Notes under the pieces: generated by a model | What the model was told of the DNA's origin: nothing | Databases searched by the model: none | The model's input: the letters and a program-made list of their open reading frames with translations, nothing else | Shown: positions 26,167 to 37,968 of the stretch, piece after piece | Layout: each line of letters opens with the position of its first letter | How positions within the stretch are numbered: the stretch's first letter is position 1 | Position numbers and translations under genes: made by a program | NCBI GenBank assembly: GCA_963580455.1 | Contig: OY756969.1 | Coordinates: 23,656,760 to 23,720,759, forward strand | Source: Euonymus europaeus | Lineage: Eukaryota; Streptophyta; Magnoliopsida; Celastrales; Celastraceae | DNA: 64,000 bases | Direction: 5' to 3'

Positions 26167-27550
26167 TTCACCTAGTTAGCCGCGAAATGTGGTTTCTTTA
26201 CGTAAACGGTTTTATGAATATTCGTTGACTCCGAGTTCTGAATTCGGTGATTTTTAGCTTGATTTCACACTACTTTTCGAGCTCTACGATCCTGGCATTT
26301 CGGATTTTGATTTCAAAACTCGTGGCTAGTTGGTCTCGTTTCACCTATTTAGCCGCGCAATGTGGTTTCTTTACGTAAACGGATTTATGAATATCCGTTG
26401 ACTCCGAGTTCTGAATTCGGTGATTTTTAGCTTGATTTCACACTACTTTTCGAGCTCTACGATCCTGACATTTCGGATTTTGATTTCAGAACTCGTGGCT
26501 AGTTGGTCTCGTTTCACCTATTTAGCCGCGCAATGTGGTTTCTTTACGTAAACGGATTTATGAATATCCGTTGACTCCGAGTTCTCAATTCGGTGATTTT
26601 TAGCTTGATTTCACACTACTTTTCGAGCTCTACGATCCTGGCATTTCGGATTTTGATTTCAGAACTCGTGGTTAGTTGGTCTCGTTTCACCTAGTTAGCC
26701 GCGAAATGTGGTTTCTTTACGTAAACAGTTCTATGAATATCCATTGACTTCGAGTTCTGAATTCGGTGATTTTTAGCTAGATTTCACACTACTTTTTGAG
26801 CTCTACGATCCTGGCGTTTCAGATTTTGATTTCAGAACTCGTGGCTAGTTGGTCTCGTTTCGCCTTGTTAGCCGCGAAATGTGGTTTCTTTACGTAAACG
26901 GTTTTATGAATATCCGTTGACTCCGAGTTATGAATTCGGTGATTTTTAGCTTGATTTCACACTACATTTCGAGCTCTACGATCCTGGCATTTCGGATTTT
27001 GATTTCAGAACTCGTGGCTAGTTGGTCTCGTTTCACCTATTTAGGCGCGCAATGTGGTTTCTTTACATAAACGGATTTATGAATATCCGTTGACTCCGAG
27101 TTATGAATTCGGTGATTTTTAGCTTGATTTCACACTACATTTCGAGCTCTACGATCCTGGCATTTCGGATTTTGATTTCAGAACTCTCGGCTAGTTGGTC
27201 TCGTTTCGCCTTGTTAGCCGCGAAATGTGGTTTCTTTACGTAAACGGTTTTATGAATATCCGTTGACTCCGAGTTCTGAATTCGGTGATTTTTAGCTAGA
27301 TTTCACACTACTTTTTGAGCTCTACGATCCTGGCGTTTCGGATTTTGATTTCAGAACTCGTGGCTAGTTGGTCTCGTTTCGCCTTGTTAGCCGCGAAATG
27401 TGGTTTCTTTACGTAAACGGTTTTATGAATATCCGTTGACTCCGAGTTATGAATTCGGTGATTTTTAGCTTGATTTCACACTACATTTCGAGCTCTACGA
27501 TCCTGGCATTTCGGATTTTGATTTCAGAACTCGTGGCTAGTTGGTCTCGT

Positions 27551-27731
27551 TTCACCTATTTAGCCGCGCAATGTGGAAATGTGGTTTCTTTATGTAAACG
27601 GTTTTATGAATATCCGTTGACTCCGAGTTCTGAATTCGGTGATTTTTTGCTTGATTTCACACTACTTTTCGAGCTCTACGATCCTGGCATTTCGGATTTT
27701 GATTTCAGATCTCGTGGCTAGTTGGTCTCAT
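27551..27731. repeat. 181-bp monomer variant
   Basis: Closes the nine-monomer derivative unit. The preceding monomer is the GTTATGAATTC/ACATTTCGAG type instead of the GATTTGTAG type. Confidence 0.9.
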
Positions 27732-28423
27732 TTCACCTAGTTAGCCGCGAAATGTGGTTTCTTTACGTAAACGGTTTTATGAATATTCGTTGACTCCGAG
27801 TTCTGAATTCGGTGATTTTTAGCTTGATTTCACACTACTTTTCGAGCTCTACGATCCTGGCATTTCGGATTTTGATTTCAGAACTCGTGGCTAGTTGGTC
27901 TCGTTTCACCTATTTAGCCGCGCAATGTGGTTTCTTTACGTAAACGGATTTATGAATATCCGTTGACTCCGAGTTCTCAATTCGGTGATTTTTTGCTTGA
28001 TTTCACACTACTTTTCGAGCTCTACGATCCTGGCATTTCGGAATTTGATTTCAGATCTCGTGGCTAGTTGGTCTCGTTTCACCTATTTAGCCGCGCAATG
28101 TGGTTTCTTTACGTAAACGGATTTATGAATATCCGTTGACTCCGAGTTCTGAATTCGGTGATTTTTAGCTTGATTTCACACTACTTTTCGAGCTCTACGA
28201 TCCTGGCATTTCGGATTTTGATTTCAGAACTCGTGGCTAGTTGGTCTCGTTTCACTTATTTAGCCGCGCAATGTGGTTTCTTTACGTAAACGGATTTATG
28301 AATATCCGTTGACTCCGAGTTCTGAATTCGGTGATTTTTAGCTTGATTTCACACTACTTTTTGAGCTCTACGATCCTGGCATTTCGGATTTTGATTTCAG
28401 AACAAGTGGCTAGTTGGTCTCGT

Positions 28424-28604
28424 TTCACCTATTTAGCCGCGCAATGTGGAAATGTGGTTTCTTTATGTAAACGGTTTTATGAATATCCGTTGACTCCGAG
28501 TTCTGAATTCGGTGATTTTTTGCTTGATTTCACACTACTTTTCGAGCTCTACGATCCTGGCATTTCGGATTTTGATTTCAGATCTCGTGGCTAGTTGGTC
28601 TCGT
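28424..28604. repeat. 181-bp monomer variant
   Basis: Sits in the hybrid segment with the CACTTATTT and GAACAAGTGG neighbours, matching the 11428-11781 context rather than the 8-monomer HOR context. Confidence 0.9.
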
Positions 28605-28777
28605 TTCACCTAGTTAGCCGCGAAATGTGGTTTCTTTACGTAAACGGTTTTATGAATATCCGTTGACTCCGAGTTCTGAATTCGGTGATTTTTAGCTTGA
28701 TTTCACACTACTTTTTGAGCTCTACGATCCTGACATTTCGGATTTTGATTTCAGAACTCGTGGCTAGTTGGTCTCGT
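28605..28777. other. Hybrid monomer at a one-monomer deletion
   Basis: It begins as type A (CCTAGTTAGCCGCGAA, CGGTTTTATG) like 52023, and ends as the next type (TTTTTGAGC, CTGACATTTCGG) like 52196. Two monomers of copy 2 are fused into one here. The same pair is intact at 24775-25120, so loss in copy 1 is more likely than gain in copy 2. Confidence 0.8.
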
Positions 28778-29642
28778 TTCACCTATTTAGCCGCGCAATG
28801 TGGTTTCTTTACGTAAACGGATTTATGAATATCCGTTGACTCCGAGTTCTCAATTCGGTGATTTTTAGCTTGATTTCACACTACTTTTCGAGCTCTACGA
28901 TCCTGGCGTTTCGGATTTTGATTTCAGAACCCGTGGTTAGTTGGTCTCGTTTCACCTAGTTAGCCGCGAAATGTGGTTTCTTTACGTAAACAGTTCTATG
29001 AATATCCATTGACTCCGAGTTCTGAATTCGGTGATTTTTAGCTAGATTTCACACTACTTTTTGAGCTCTACGATCCTGGCGTTTCGGATTTTGATTTCAG
29101 AACTCGTGGCTAGTTGGTCTCGTTTCGCCTTGTTAGCCGCGAAATGTGGTTTCTTTACGTAAACGGTTTTATGAATATCCGTTGACTCCGAGTTATGAAT
29201 TCGGTGATTTTTAGCTTGATTTCACACTACATTTCGAGCTCTACGATCCTGGCATTTCGGATTTTGATTTCAGAACTCGTGGCTAGTTGGTCTCGTTTCA
29301 CCTATTTAGGCGCGCAATGTGGTTTCTTTACGTAAACGGATTTATGAATATCCGTTGACTCCGAGTTCTGAATTCGGTGATTTTTAGCTTGATTTCACAC
29401 TACTTTTCGAGCTCTACGATCCTGGAGTTTCGGATTTTGATATCAGAACTCGTGGCTAGTTTGTTTCGTTTCACCAAGTTAGCCGCGAAATGTGGTTTCT
29501 TTACGTAAACGGTTTTATGAATATCCGTTGACTCCGAGTTCTGAATTCGGTGATTTGTAGCTTGATTTCATACTAATTTTTGAGCTCTACGATCCTGGCA
29601 TTTCGGATTTTGATTTCAGAACTCGTGGCTAGTTGGTCTCGT

Positions 29643-29823
29643 TTCACCTATTTAGCCGCGCAATGTGGAAATGTGGTTTCTTTATGTAAACGGTTTTATG
29701 AATATCCGTTGACTCCGAGTTCTGAATTCGGTGATTTTTTGCTTGATTTCACACTACTTTTCGAGCTCTACGATCCTGGCATTTCGGATTTTGATTTCAG
29801 ATCTCGTGGCTAGTTGGTCTCAT
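29643..29823. repeat. 181-bp monomer variant
   Basis: Preceded by the GATTTGTAG monomer in its CATACTAATTTTT form, which distinguishes this HOR unit from the one ending at 26166. Confidence 0.9.
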
Positions 29824-31380
29824 TTCACCTAGTTAGCCGCGAAATGTGGTTTCTTTACGTAAACGGTTTTATGAATATTCGTTGACTCCGAGTTCTGAAT
29901 TCGGTGATTTTTAGCTTGATTTCACACTACTTTTCGAGCTCTACGATCCTGGCATTTCGGATTTTGATTTCAAAACTCGTGGCTAGTTGGTCTCGTTTCA
30001 CCTATTTAGCCGCGCAATGTGGTTTCTTTACGTAAACGGATTTATGAATATCCGTTGACTCCGAGTTCTGAATTCGGTGATTTTTAGCTTGATTTCACAC
30101 TACTTTTCGAGCTCTACGATACTGACATTTCGGATTTTGATTTCAGAACTCGTGGCTAGTTGGTCTCGTTTCACCTATTTAGCCGCGCAATGTGGTTTCT
30201 TTACGTAAACGGATTTATGAATATCCGTTGACTCCGAGTTCTCAATTCGGTGATTTTTAGCTTGATTTCACACTACTTTTCGAGCTCTACGATCCTGGCA
30301 TTTCGGATTTTGATTTCAGAACTCGTGGTTAGTTGGTCTCGTTTCACCTAGTTAGCCGCGAAATGTGGTTTCTTTACGTAAACAGTTCTATGAATATCCA
30401 TTGACTCCGAGTTCTGAATTCGGTGATTTTTAGCTAGATTTCACACTACTTTTTGAGCTCTACGATCCTGGCGTTTCGGATTTTGATTTCAGAACTCGTG
30501 GCTAGTTGGTCTCGTTTCGCCTTGTTAGCCGCGAAATGTGGTTTCTTTACGTAAACGGTTTTATGAATATCCGTTGACTCCGAGTTATGAATTCGGTGAT
30601 TTTTAGCTTGATTTCACACTACATTTCGAGCTCTACGATCCTGGCATTTCGGATTTTGATTTCAGAACTCGTGGCTAGTTGGTCTCGTTTCACCTATTTA
30701 GGCGCGCAATGTGGTTTCTTTACATAAACGGATTTATGAATATCCGTTGACTCCGAGTTCTGAATTCGGTGATTTTTAGCTTGATTTCACACTACTTTTC
30801 GAGCTCTACGATCCTGGCGTTTCGGATTTTGATATCAGAACTCGTGGCTAGTTTGTTTCGTTTCACCAAGTTAGCCGCGAAATGTGGTTTCTTTATGTAA
30901 ACGGTTTTATGAATATCCGTTGACTCCGAGTTCTGAATTCGGTGATTTGTAGCTTGATTTCATACTACTTTTTGAGCTCTACGATCCTGGCGTTTCGGAT
31001 TTTTATTTCAGAACTCGTGGCTAGTTGGTCTCGTTTCACCTATTTAGCCGCGCAATGTGGTTCCTTTACGTAAACGGATTTATGAATATCCGTTGACTCC
31101 GAGTTCTGAATTCGGTGATTTTTAGCTTGATTTCACACTACTTTTCGAGCTCTACGATCCTGGCGTTTCGGATTTTGATTTCAGAACTCGTGGCTAGTTG
31201 GTCTCGTTTCACCTAGTTAGCCGCGAAATTTGGTTTCTTTACGTAAACGGTTTTATGAATATCCGTTGACTCCGAGTTCTGAATTCGGTGATTTTTAGCT
31301 TGATTTCACACTAGTTTTCGAGCTCTACAATCCTGGCTTTTCGGATTTTGATTTCAGAACTCGTGGCTAGTTGGTCTTGT

Positions 31381-31552
31381 TTCACCTATTTAGCCGCGCA
31401 ATGTGGTTCTTTACGTAAACGGATTTATGAATATCCGTTGACTCCGAGTTCTGAATTCGGTGATTTTTAGCTTGATTTCACACTACTTTTCGAGCTCTAC
31501 GATCCTGGCGTTTCGGATTTTGATATCAGAACTCGTGGCTAGTTGGTCTCGT
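31381..31552. repeat. 172-bp monomer variant with a shortened T tract
   Basis: GTGGTTCTTTACG lacks one T relative to GTGGTTTCTTTACG. The duplicate is 54972-55143. Confidence 0.9.
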
Positions 31553-31898
31553 TTCACCTAGTTAGCCGCGAAATGTGGTTTCTTTACGTAAACGGTTTTA
31601 TGAATATCCGTTGACTCCGAGTTCTGAATTCGGTGATTTTTAGCTTGATTTCACACTACTTTTCGAGCTCTACGATCCTGGCATTTCGGATTTTGATTTC
31701 AGAACTCGTGGCTAGTTGGTCTCGTTTCACTTATTTAGCCGCGCAATGTGGTTTCTTTACGTAAACGGATTTATGAATATCCGTTGACTCCGAGTTCTGA
31801 ATTCGGTGATTTTTAGCTTGATTTCACACTACTTTTTGAGCTCTACGATCCTGGCATTTCGGATTTTGATTTCAGAACTCGTGGCTAGTTGGTCTCGT

Positions 31899-32079
31899 TT
31901 CGCCTATTTAGCCGCGCAATGTGGAAATGTGGTTTCTTTATGTAAACGGTTTTATGAATATCCGTTGACTCCGAGTTCTGAATTCGGTGATTTTTTGCTT
32001 GATTTCACACTACTTTTCGAGCTCTACGATCCTGGCATTTCGGATTTTGATTTCAGATCTCGTGGCTAGTTGGTCTCGT
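31899..32079. repeat. 181-bp monomer variant
   Basis: Begins TTCGCCTATTT rather than TTCACCTATTT. Followed by a GAGCTTTACGATCCTGTCATT monomer. Confidence 0.9.
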
Positions 32080-32771
32080 TTCACCTATTTAGCCGCGCAA
32101 TGTGGTTTCTTTACGTAAACGGATTTATGAATATCCGTTGACTCCGAGTTCTGAATTCGGTGATTTTTAGCTTGATTTCACACTACTTTTCGAGCTTTAC
32201 GATCCTGTCATTTCGGATTTTGATTTCAGAACTCGTGGCTAGTTGGTCTCGTTTCACAAAGTTAGCCGCGAAATGTGGTTTCTTTACGTAAACGGATTTA
32301 TGAATATCCGTTGACTCCGAGTTCTGAATTCGTTGATTTTTAGCTTGATTTCACACTACTTTTCGAGCTCTACGATCCTGGTGTTTTGGATTTTGATATC
32401 AGAACTCGTGGGTAGTTTGTCTCGTTTCACCTAGTTAGCCGCGAAATGTGGTTTCTTTACGTAAACGATTTTATGAATATCCGTTGACTCCGAGTTCTGA
32501 ATTCGGTGATTTTTAGCTTGATTTCACACTACTTTTCGAGCTCTACGATCCTGGCGTTTCGGATTTTGATTTCAGAACTCGTGGCTAGTTGGTCTCGTTT
32601 CATCTATTTAGCCGCGCAATGTGGTTTCTTTACGTAAACGGATTTATGAATATCCGTTGACTCCGAGTTCTGAATTCGGTGATTTTTAGCTTGATTTCAC
32701 ACTACTTTTCGAGCTCTACGATCTTGGCTTTTCGGATTTTGATTTCAGAACTCGTGGCTAGTTGGTTTCGT

Positions 32772-32944
32772 TTCACCTATTTAGCAGCGCAATGTGGTTT
32801 CTTTACGTAAACGGTTTTATGAATATCTGTTGACTCCGAGTTCTGAATTCGGTGATTTTTAGCTTGATTTCACACGATTTTTTTAGCTCTACGATCCTGG
32901 CATTTCGGATTTCGATTTCAGAACTCGTGGCTAGTTGGTCTCGT
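32772..32944. repeat. T-run monomer variant, first of seven
   Basis: Starts with TTTAGCAGCGCAA and carries GAATATCTGTTG and CACACGATTTTTTTAGC in place of CACACTACTTTTCGAGC, which destroys the GAGCTC site and makes a run of seven T. Other copies start at 35893, 36585, 56363, 59484, 60176 and 62944. The unit stays 173 bp. It is absent before 32.7 kb. Confidence 0.88.
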
Positions 32945-34328
32945 TTCACCAAGTTAGCCGCGAAATGTGGTTTCTTTACGTAAACGGTTTTACGAATATC
33001 CGTTGACTCCGAGTTCTGAATTCGGTGATTTTTAGCTTGATTTCACACTACTTTTCGAGCTCTACGATCCTGGCATTTCGGATTTTGATATCAGAACTCG
33101 TGGCTAGTTGGTCTCGTTTCACCTAGTTAGCCGCGAAATGTGGTTTCTTTACGTAAACGGTTTTATGAATATCCGTTGACTCCGAGTTCTGAATTCGGTG
33201 ATTTTTAGCTTGATTTCACACTACTTTTCGAGCTCTACGATCCTGGCATTTCGGATTTTGATTTCAGAACTCGTGGCTAGTTGGTCTCGTTTCACCAAGT
33301 TAGCCGCGAAATGTGGTTTCTTTACGTAAACGGTTTTACGAATATCCGTTGACTCCGAGTTCTGAATTCGGGGATTTTTAGCTTGATTTCACACTACTTT
33401 TCGAGCTCTAAGATCCTGGCGTCTTGGATTTTGATATCAGAACTCGTGGCTAGTTGGTCTCGTTTCACCTAGTTAGCCGCGAAATGTGGTTTCTTTACGT
33501 AAACGGTTTTATGAATATCCGTTGACTCCGAGTTCTGAATTCGGTGATTTTTAGCTTGATTTCACACTACTTTTCGAGCTCTACGATCCTGGCATTTCGG
33601 ATTTTGATTTCAGAACTCGTGGCTAGTTGGTCTCGTTTCACCTATTTAGCCGCGCAATGTGGTTTCTTTACGTAAACGGATTTATGAATATCCGTTGACT
33701 CCGAGTTCTGAATTCGGTGATTTTTAGCTTGATTTCACACTACTTTTCGAGCTCTACGATCCTGGAGTTTCGGATTTTGATATCAGAACTCGTGGCTAGT
33801 TGGTATCGTTTCACCTAGTTAGCCGCGAAATGTGGTTTCTTTACGTAAACGGTTTTATGAATATCCGTTGACTCCGAGTTCTGAATTCGGTGATTTTTTG
33901 CTTGATTTCACACTACTTTTCGAGCTCTACGATCCGGGCGTTTCGAATTTTGATTTCAGAACTCGTGGCTAGTTGGTCTCGTTTCACCTATTTAGCCACG
34001 CAATGTGGTTTCTTTACGTAAACGGATTTATGAATATCCGTTGACTCCGAGTTCTGAATTCGGTGATTTTTAGCTTGATTTCACACTACTTTTCGAGCTT
34101 TACGATCCTGTCGTTTCGGATTTTGATTTCAGAACTCGTGGCTAGTTGGTCTCGTTTCACCAAGTTAGCCGCGAAATGTGGTTTCTTTACGTAAACGGAT
34201 TTATGAATATCCGTTGACTCCGAGTTCTGAATTCGGTGATTTTTAGCTTGATTTCACACTACTTTTCGAGCTCTACGATCCTGGCATTTCGGATTTTGAT
34301 TTCAGAACTCGTGGCTAGTTGGTCTCGT

Positions 34329-34500
34329 TTCACCTAGTTAGCCGCGAAATGTGGTTTCTTTACGTAAACGGTTTTATGAATATCCGTTGACTCCGAGTTC
34401 TGAATTCGGTGATTTTAACATGATTTCACACTACTTTTCGAGCTTTACGATCCTGTCGTTTCGGATTTTGATTTCAGAACTCGTGGCTAGTTGGTCTCGT
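34329..34500. repeat. 172-bp monomer variant with a clustered change
   Basis: GTGATTTTAACATGATTTC replaces GTGATTTTTAGCTTGATTTC: one base lost and three substituted within about six bases, at 34415-34420. This removes the usual TAG and opens a spurious 62-codon frame (34351-34539). The duplicate is 57920-58091. Confidence 0.88.
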
Positions 34501-35019
34501 TTCACCAAGTTAGCCGCGAAATGTGGTTTCTTTACGTAAACGGATTTATGAATATCCGTTGACACCGAGTTCTGAATTCGGTGATTTTTAGCTTGATTTC
34601 ACACTACTTTTCGAGCTCTACGATCCTGGCGTTTCGGATTTTGATATCAGAACTCGTGGCTAGTTGGTCTCGTTTCACCTAGTTAGCCGCGAAATGTGGT
34701 TTCTTTACGTAAACGGTTTTATGAATATCCGTTGACTCTGAGTTCTGAATTCGGTGATTTTTAGCTTGATTTCACACTACTTTTCGAGCTCTACGATCCT
34801 GGCATTTCGGATTTTGATTTCAGAACTCGTGGCTAGTTGGTCTCGTTTCACTTATTTAGCCGCGCAATGTGGTTTCTTTACGTAAACGGATTTATCAATA
34901 TCCGTTGACTCCGAGTTCTGAATTCGGTGATTTTTAGCTTGATTTCACACTACTTTTTGAGCTCTACGATCCTGGCATTTCGGATTTTGATTTCAGAACT
35001 CGTGGCTAGTTGGTCTCGT

Positions 35020-35200
35020 TTCACCTATTTAGCCGCGCAATATGGAAATGTGGTTTCTTTATGTAAACGGTTTTATGAATATCCGTTGACTCCGAGTTCT
35101 GAATTCGGTGATTTTTTGCTTGATTTCACACTACTTTTCGAGCTCTACGATCCGGGCGTTTCGAATTTTGATTTCAGAACTCGTGGCTAGTTGGTCTCGT
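35020..35200. repeat. 181-bp monomer variant, divergent 3' end
   Basis: Reads CAATATGGAAATGTGG at the insertion and ends with TCCGGGCGTTTCGAATTTTG and GAACTCG instead of AGATCTCG, so its 3' part comes from the monomer type seen at 33810. Confidence 0.9.
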
Positions 35201-37795
35201 TTCACCTATTTAGCCGCGCAATGTGTTTTCTTTACGTAAACGGATTTATGAATATCCGTTGACTCCGAGTTCTGAATTCGGTGATTTTTAGCTTGATTTC
35301 ACACTACTTTTCGAGCTTTACGATCCTGTCGTTTCGGATTTTGATTTCAGAACTCGTGGCTAGTTGGTCTCGTTTCACCAAGTTAGCCGCGAAATGTGGT
35401 TTCTTTACGTAAACGGATTTATGAATATCCGTTGACTCCGAGTTCTGAATTCGGTGATTTTTAGCTTGATTTCACACTACTTTTCGAGTTCTACGATCCT
35501 GGCGTTTCGGATTTTGATATCAGAACTCGTGGGTAGTTGGTCTCGTTTCACCTAGTTAGCCGCGAAATGTGGTTTCTTTACGTAAACGGTTTTATGAATA
35601 TCCGTTGACTCCGAGTTCTGAATTCGGTGATTTTTAGCTTGATTTCACACTACTTTTCGAGCTCTACGATCCTGGCATTTTGGATTTTGATTTCAGAACT
35701 CGTGGCTAGTTGGTCTCGTTTCATCTATTTAGCCGCGCAATGTGGTTTCTTTACGTAAACGGATTTATGAATATCCGTTGACTCCGAGTTCTGAATTCGG
35801 TGATTTTTAGCTTGATTTCACACTAATTTTCGAGCTCTACGATCCTGGCTTTTCGGATTTTGATTTCAGAACTCGTGGCTAGTTGGTCTCGTTTCACCTA
35901 TTTAGCAGCGCAATGTGGTTTCTTTACGTAAACGGTTTTATGAATATCTGTTGACTCCGAGTTCTGAATTCAGTGATTTTTAGCTTGATTTCACACGATT
36001 TTTTTAGCTCTACGATCCTGGAATTTCGGATTTTGATTTCAGAACTCGTGGGTAGTTGGTCTCGTTTCACCTAGTTAGCCGCGAAATGTGGTTTCTTTAC
36101 GTAAACGGTTTTATGAATATCCGTTGACTCCGAGTTCTGAATTCGGTGATTTTTAGCTTGATTTCACACTACTTTTCGAGCTCTACGATCCTGGCGTTTC
36201 GGATTTTGATATCAGAACTCGTGGGTAGTTGGTCTCGTTTCACCTAGTTAGCCGCGAAATGTGGTTTCTTTACGTAAACGGTTTTATGAATATCCGTTGA
36301 CTCCGAGTTCTGAATTCGGTGATTTTTAGCTTGATTTCACACTACTTTTCGAGCTCTACGATCCTGGCGTTTCGGATTTTGATTTCAGAACTCGTGGCTA
36401 GTTGGTCTCGTTTCACCTATTTAGCCGCGCAATGTGGTTTCTTTACGTAAACGGATTTATGAATATCCGTTGACTCCGAGTTCTGAATTCGGTGATTTTT
36501 AGCTTGATTTCACACTACTTTTTGAGCTCTACGAGCCTGGCTTTTCGGATTTTGATTTCAGAACTCGTGGCTAGTTGGTCTCATTTCACCTATTTAGCAG
36601 CGCAATGTGGTTTCTTTACGTAAACGGTTTTATGAATATCTGTTGACTCCGAGTTCTGAATTCGGTGATTTTTAGCTTGATTTCACACGATTTTTTTAGC
36701 TCTACGATCCTGGAATTTCGGATTTTGATTTCAGAACGCGTGGCTAGTTGGTCTCGTTTCACCAAGTTAGCCGCGAAATGTGGTTTCTTTACGTAAACGG
36801 ATTTATGAATATCCGTTGACTCCGAGTTCTGAATTCGGTGATTTTTAGCTTGATTTCACACTACTTTTCGAGCTCTACGATCCTGGCGTTTCGGATTTTG
36901 ATTTCAGAACTCGTGGCTAGTTGGTCTCGTTTCACCTATTTAGCCGCGCAATGTGGTTTCTTTACGTAAACGGATTTATGAATATCCGTTGACTCCGAGT
37001 TCTGAATTCGGTGATTTTTAGCTTGATTTCACACTACTTTTTGAGCTCTACGAGCCTGGCTTTTCGGATTTTGATTTCAGAACTCGTGGCTAGTTGGTCT
37101 CATTTCACCTATTTAGCCGCGAAATGTGGTTTCTTTACGTAAACGGTTTTACGAATATCCGTTGACTCCGAGTTCTGAATTCGGTGATTTTTAGCTTGAT
37201 TTCACACTACTTTTCGAGCTCTACGATCCTGGTGTTTCGGATTTTGATATCAGAACTCGTGGCTAGTTGGTCTCGTTTCACCTAGTTAGCCGCGAAATGT
37301 GGTTTCTTTACGTAAACGGTTTTATGAAAATCCGTTGACTCCGAGTTCTGAATTCGGTGATTTTTAGCTTGATTTCACACTACTTTTCGAGCTTTACGAT
37401 CCTGTCGTTTCGGATTTTGATATCAGAACTCGTGGGTAGTTGGTCTCGTTTCACCTATTTAGCCGCGCAATGTGGTTTCTTTACGTAAACGGATTTATGA
37501 ATATCCGTTGACTCCGAGTTCTGAATTCGGTGATTTTTAGCTTGATTTCACACTACTTTTTGAGCTCTACGAGCCTGGCTTTTCGGATTTTGATTTCAGA
37601 ACTCGTGGCTAGTTGGTCTCATTTCACCTATTTAGCCGCGAAATGTGGTTTCTTTACGTAAACGGTTTTACGAATATCCGTTGACTCCGAGTTCTGAATT
37701 CGGTGATTTTTAGCTTGATTTCACACTACTTTTCGAGCTCTACGATCCTGGTGTTTCGGATTTTGATATCAGAACTCGTGGCTAGTTGGTCTCGT

Positions 37796-37968
37796 TTCAC
37801 CTAGTTAGCCGCGAAATGTGGTTTCTTTACGTAAACGGTTTTATGAAAATCCGTTGACTCCGAGTTCTGAATTCGGTGATTTTTAGCTTGATTTCACACT
37901 ACTTTTCGAGCTCTACAATCCTGGGGTTTTGGATTTTGATTTAAGAACTCGTGGCTAATAGGTCTCGT
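37796..37968. other. Chimeric monomer at the tandem-duplication junction
   Basis: The left part matches the monomer at 61387 (GTTTTATGAAAATCC, with the diagnostic A at 37848). The right part matches HOR monomer 7 at 14378 (GAGCTCTACAATCC, GGGGTTTTGG, ATTTAAGAAC, from about 37913). The exchange therefore lies within roughly 65 bp of shared sequence between 37848 and 37913. The monomer keeps the normal 173-bp length, so the crossover was in register, as in unequal homologous exchange. Confidence 0.85.

Larger units (their letters stand above)
24775..31034. repeat. 8-monomer HOR (1,392 bp) with rearranged derivatives
   Basis: An ordered set of eight monomers recurs: CAAAACTCG, CTGACATTTCGG, TTCTCAATTC, CAGTTCTATG with AGCTAGATTTC, CGCCTTGTT with GTTATGAATTC, TTTAGGCGCGC with GATATCAG, CACCAAGTT with GATTTGTAG, and the 181-bp monomer. 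The TTCTCAATTC monomer falls at 25121, 26513, 27905, 28778 and 30170, with spacings of 1392, 1392, 873 and 1392 bp. The second unit (26167-27731) has nine monomers. The stretch 27732-28604 is a shortened hybrid that imports the CACTTATTT/181-bp pair seen at 11428. The whole region recurs at 48193-54625. Confidence 0.82.
14378..37795. repeat. 23,418-bp segment, copy 1 of a tandem duplication
   Basis: Every landmark in this segment recurs downstream at a constant offset: +23,418 bp up to about 28.6 kb and +23,591 bp after it, because copy 2 has one more monomer. It contains part of the 16-monomer HOR unit, the second 8.84-kb block, the 8-monomer HOR region and the 39 mixed monomers. Differences between copies noticed by eye are a handful of single bases, one monomer-sized indel and one clustered patch, suggesting more than 99% identity; an alignment would give the exact figure. 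Confidence 0.9.
31035..37795. repeat. 39 mixed monomers, including T-run and CACCAAGTT variants
   Basis: A, B and CACCAAGTT-type monomers are interspersed with variants that start TTTAGCAGCGCAA and contain CACACGATTTTTTTAGC (32772, 35893, 36585), with 181-bp monomers at 31899 and 35020, and with 172-bp monomers at 31381 and 34329. Local repetition is evident: the set GAGCCTGGCTTTTCGG, then TACGAATATCC, then GTGAAAATCCG near 36935-37440 recurs at 37455-37850. I see no single HOR period. It is copied at 54626-61386. Confidence 0.78.

Noticed and set aside
34320..34500. Promoter or terminator signals (TTGACT, T runs)
   Set aside because: They recur in every monomer as part of the consensus, with no adjoining gene, so no regulatory role is supported.
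34351..34539. 62-codon frame and its duplicate at 57942-58130
   Set aside because: Produced by the 1-base loss and TAG removal in the 172-bp monomer at 34329; no ribosome binding site, domain or non-repeat sequence.
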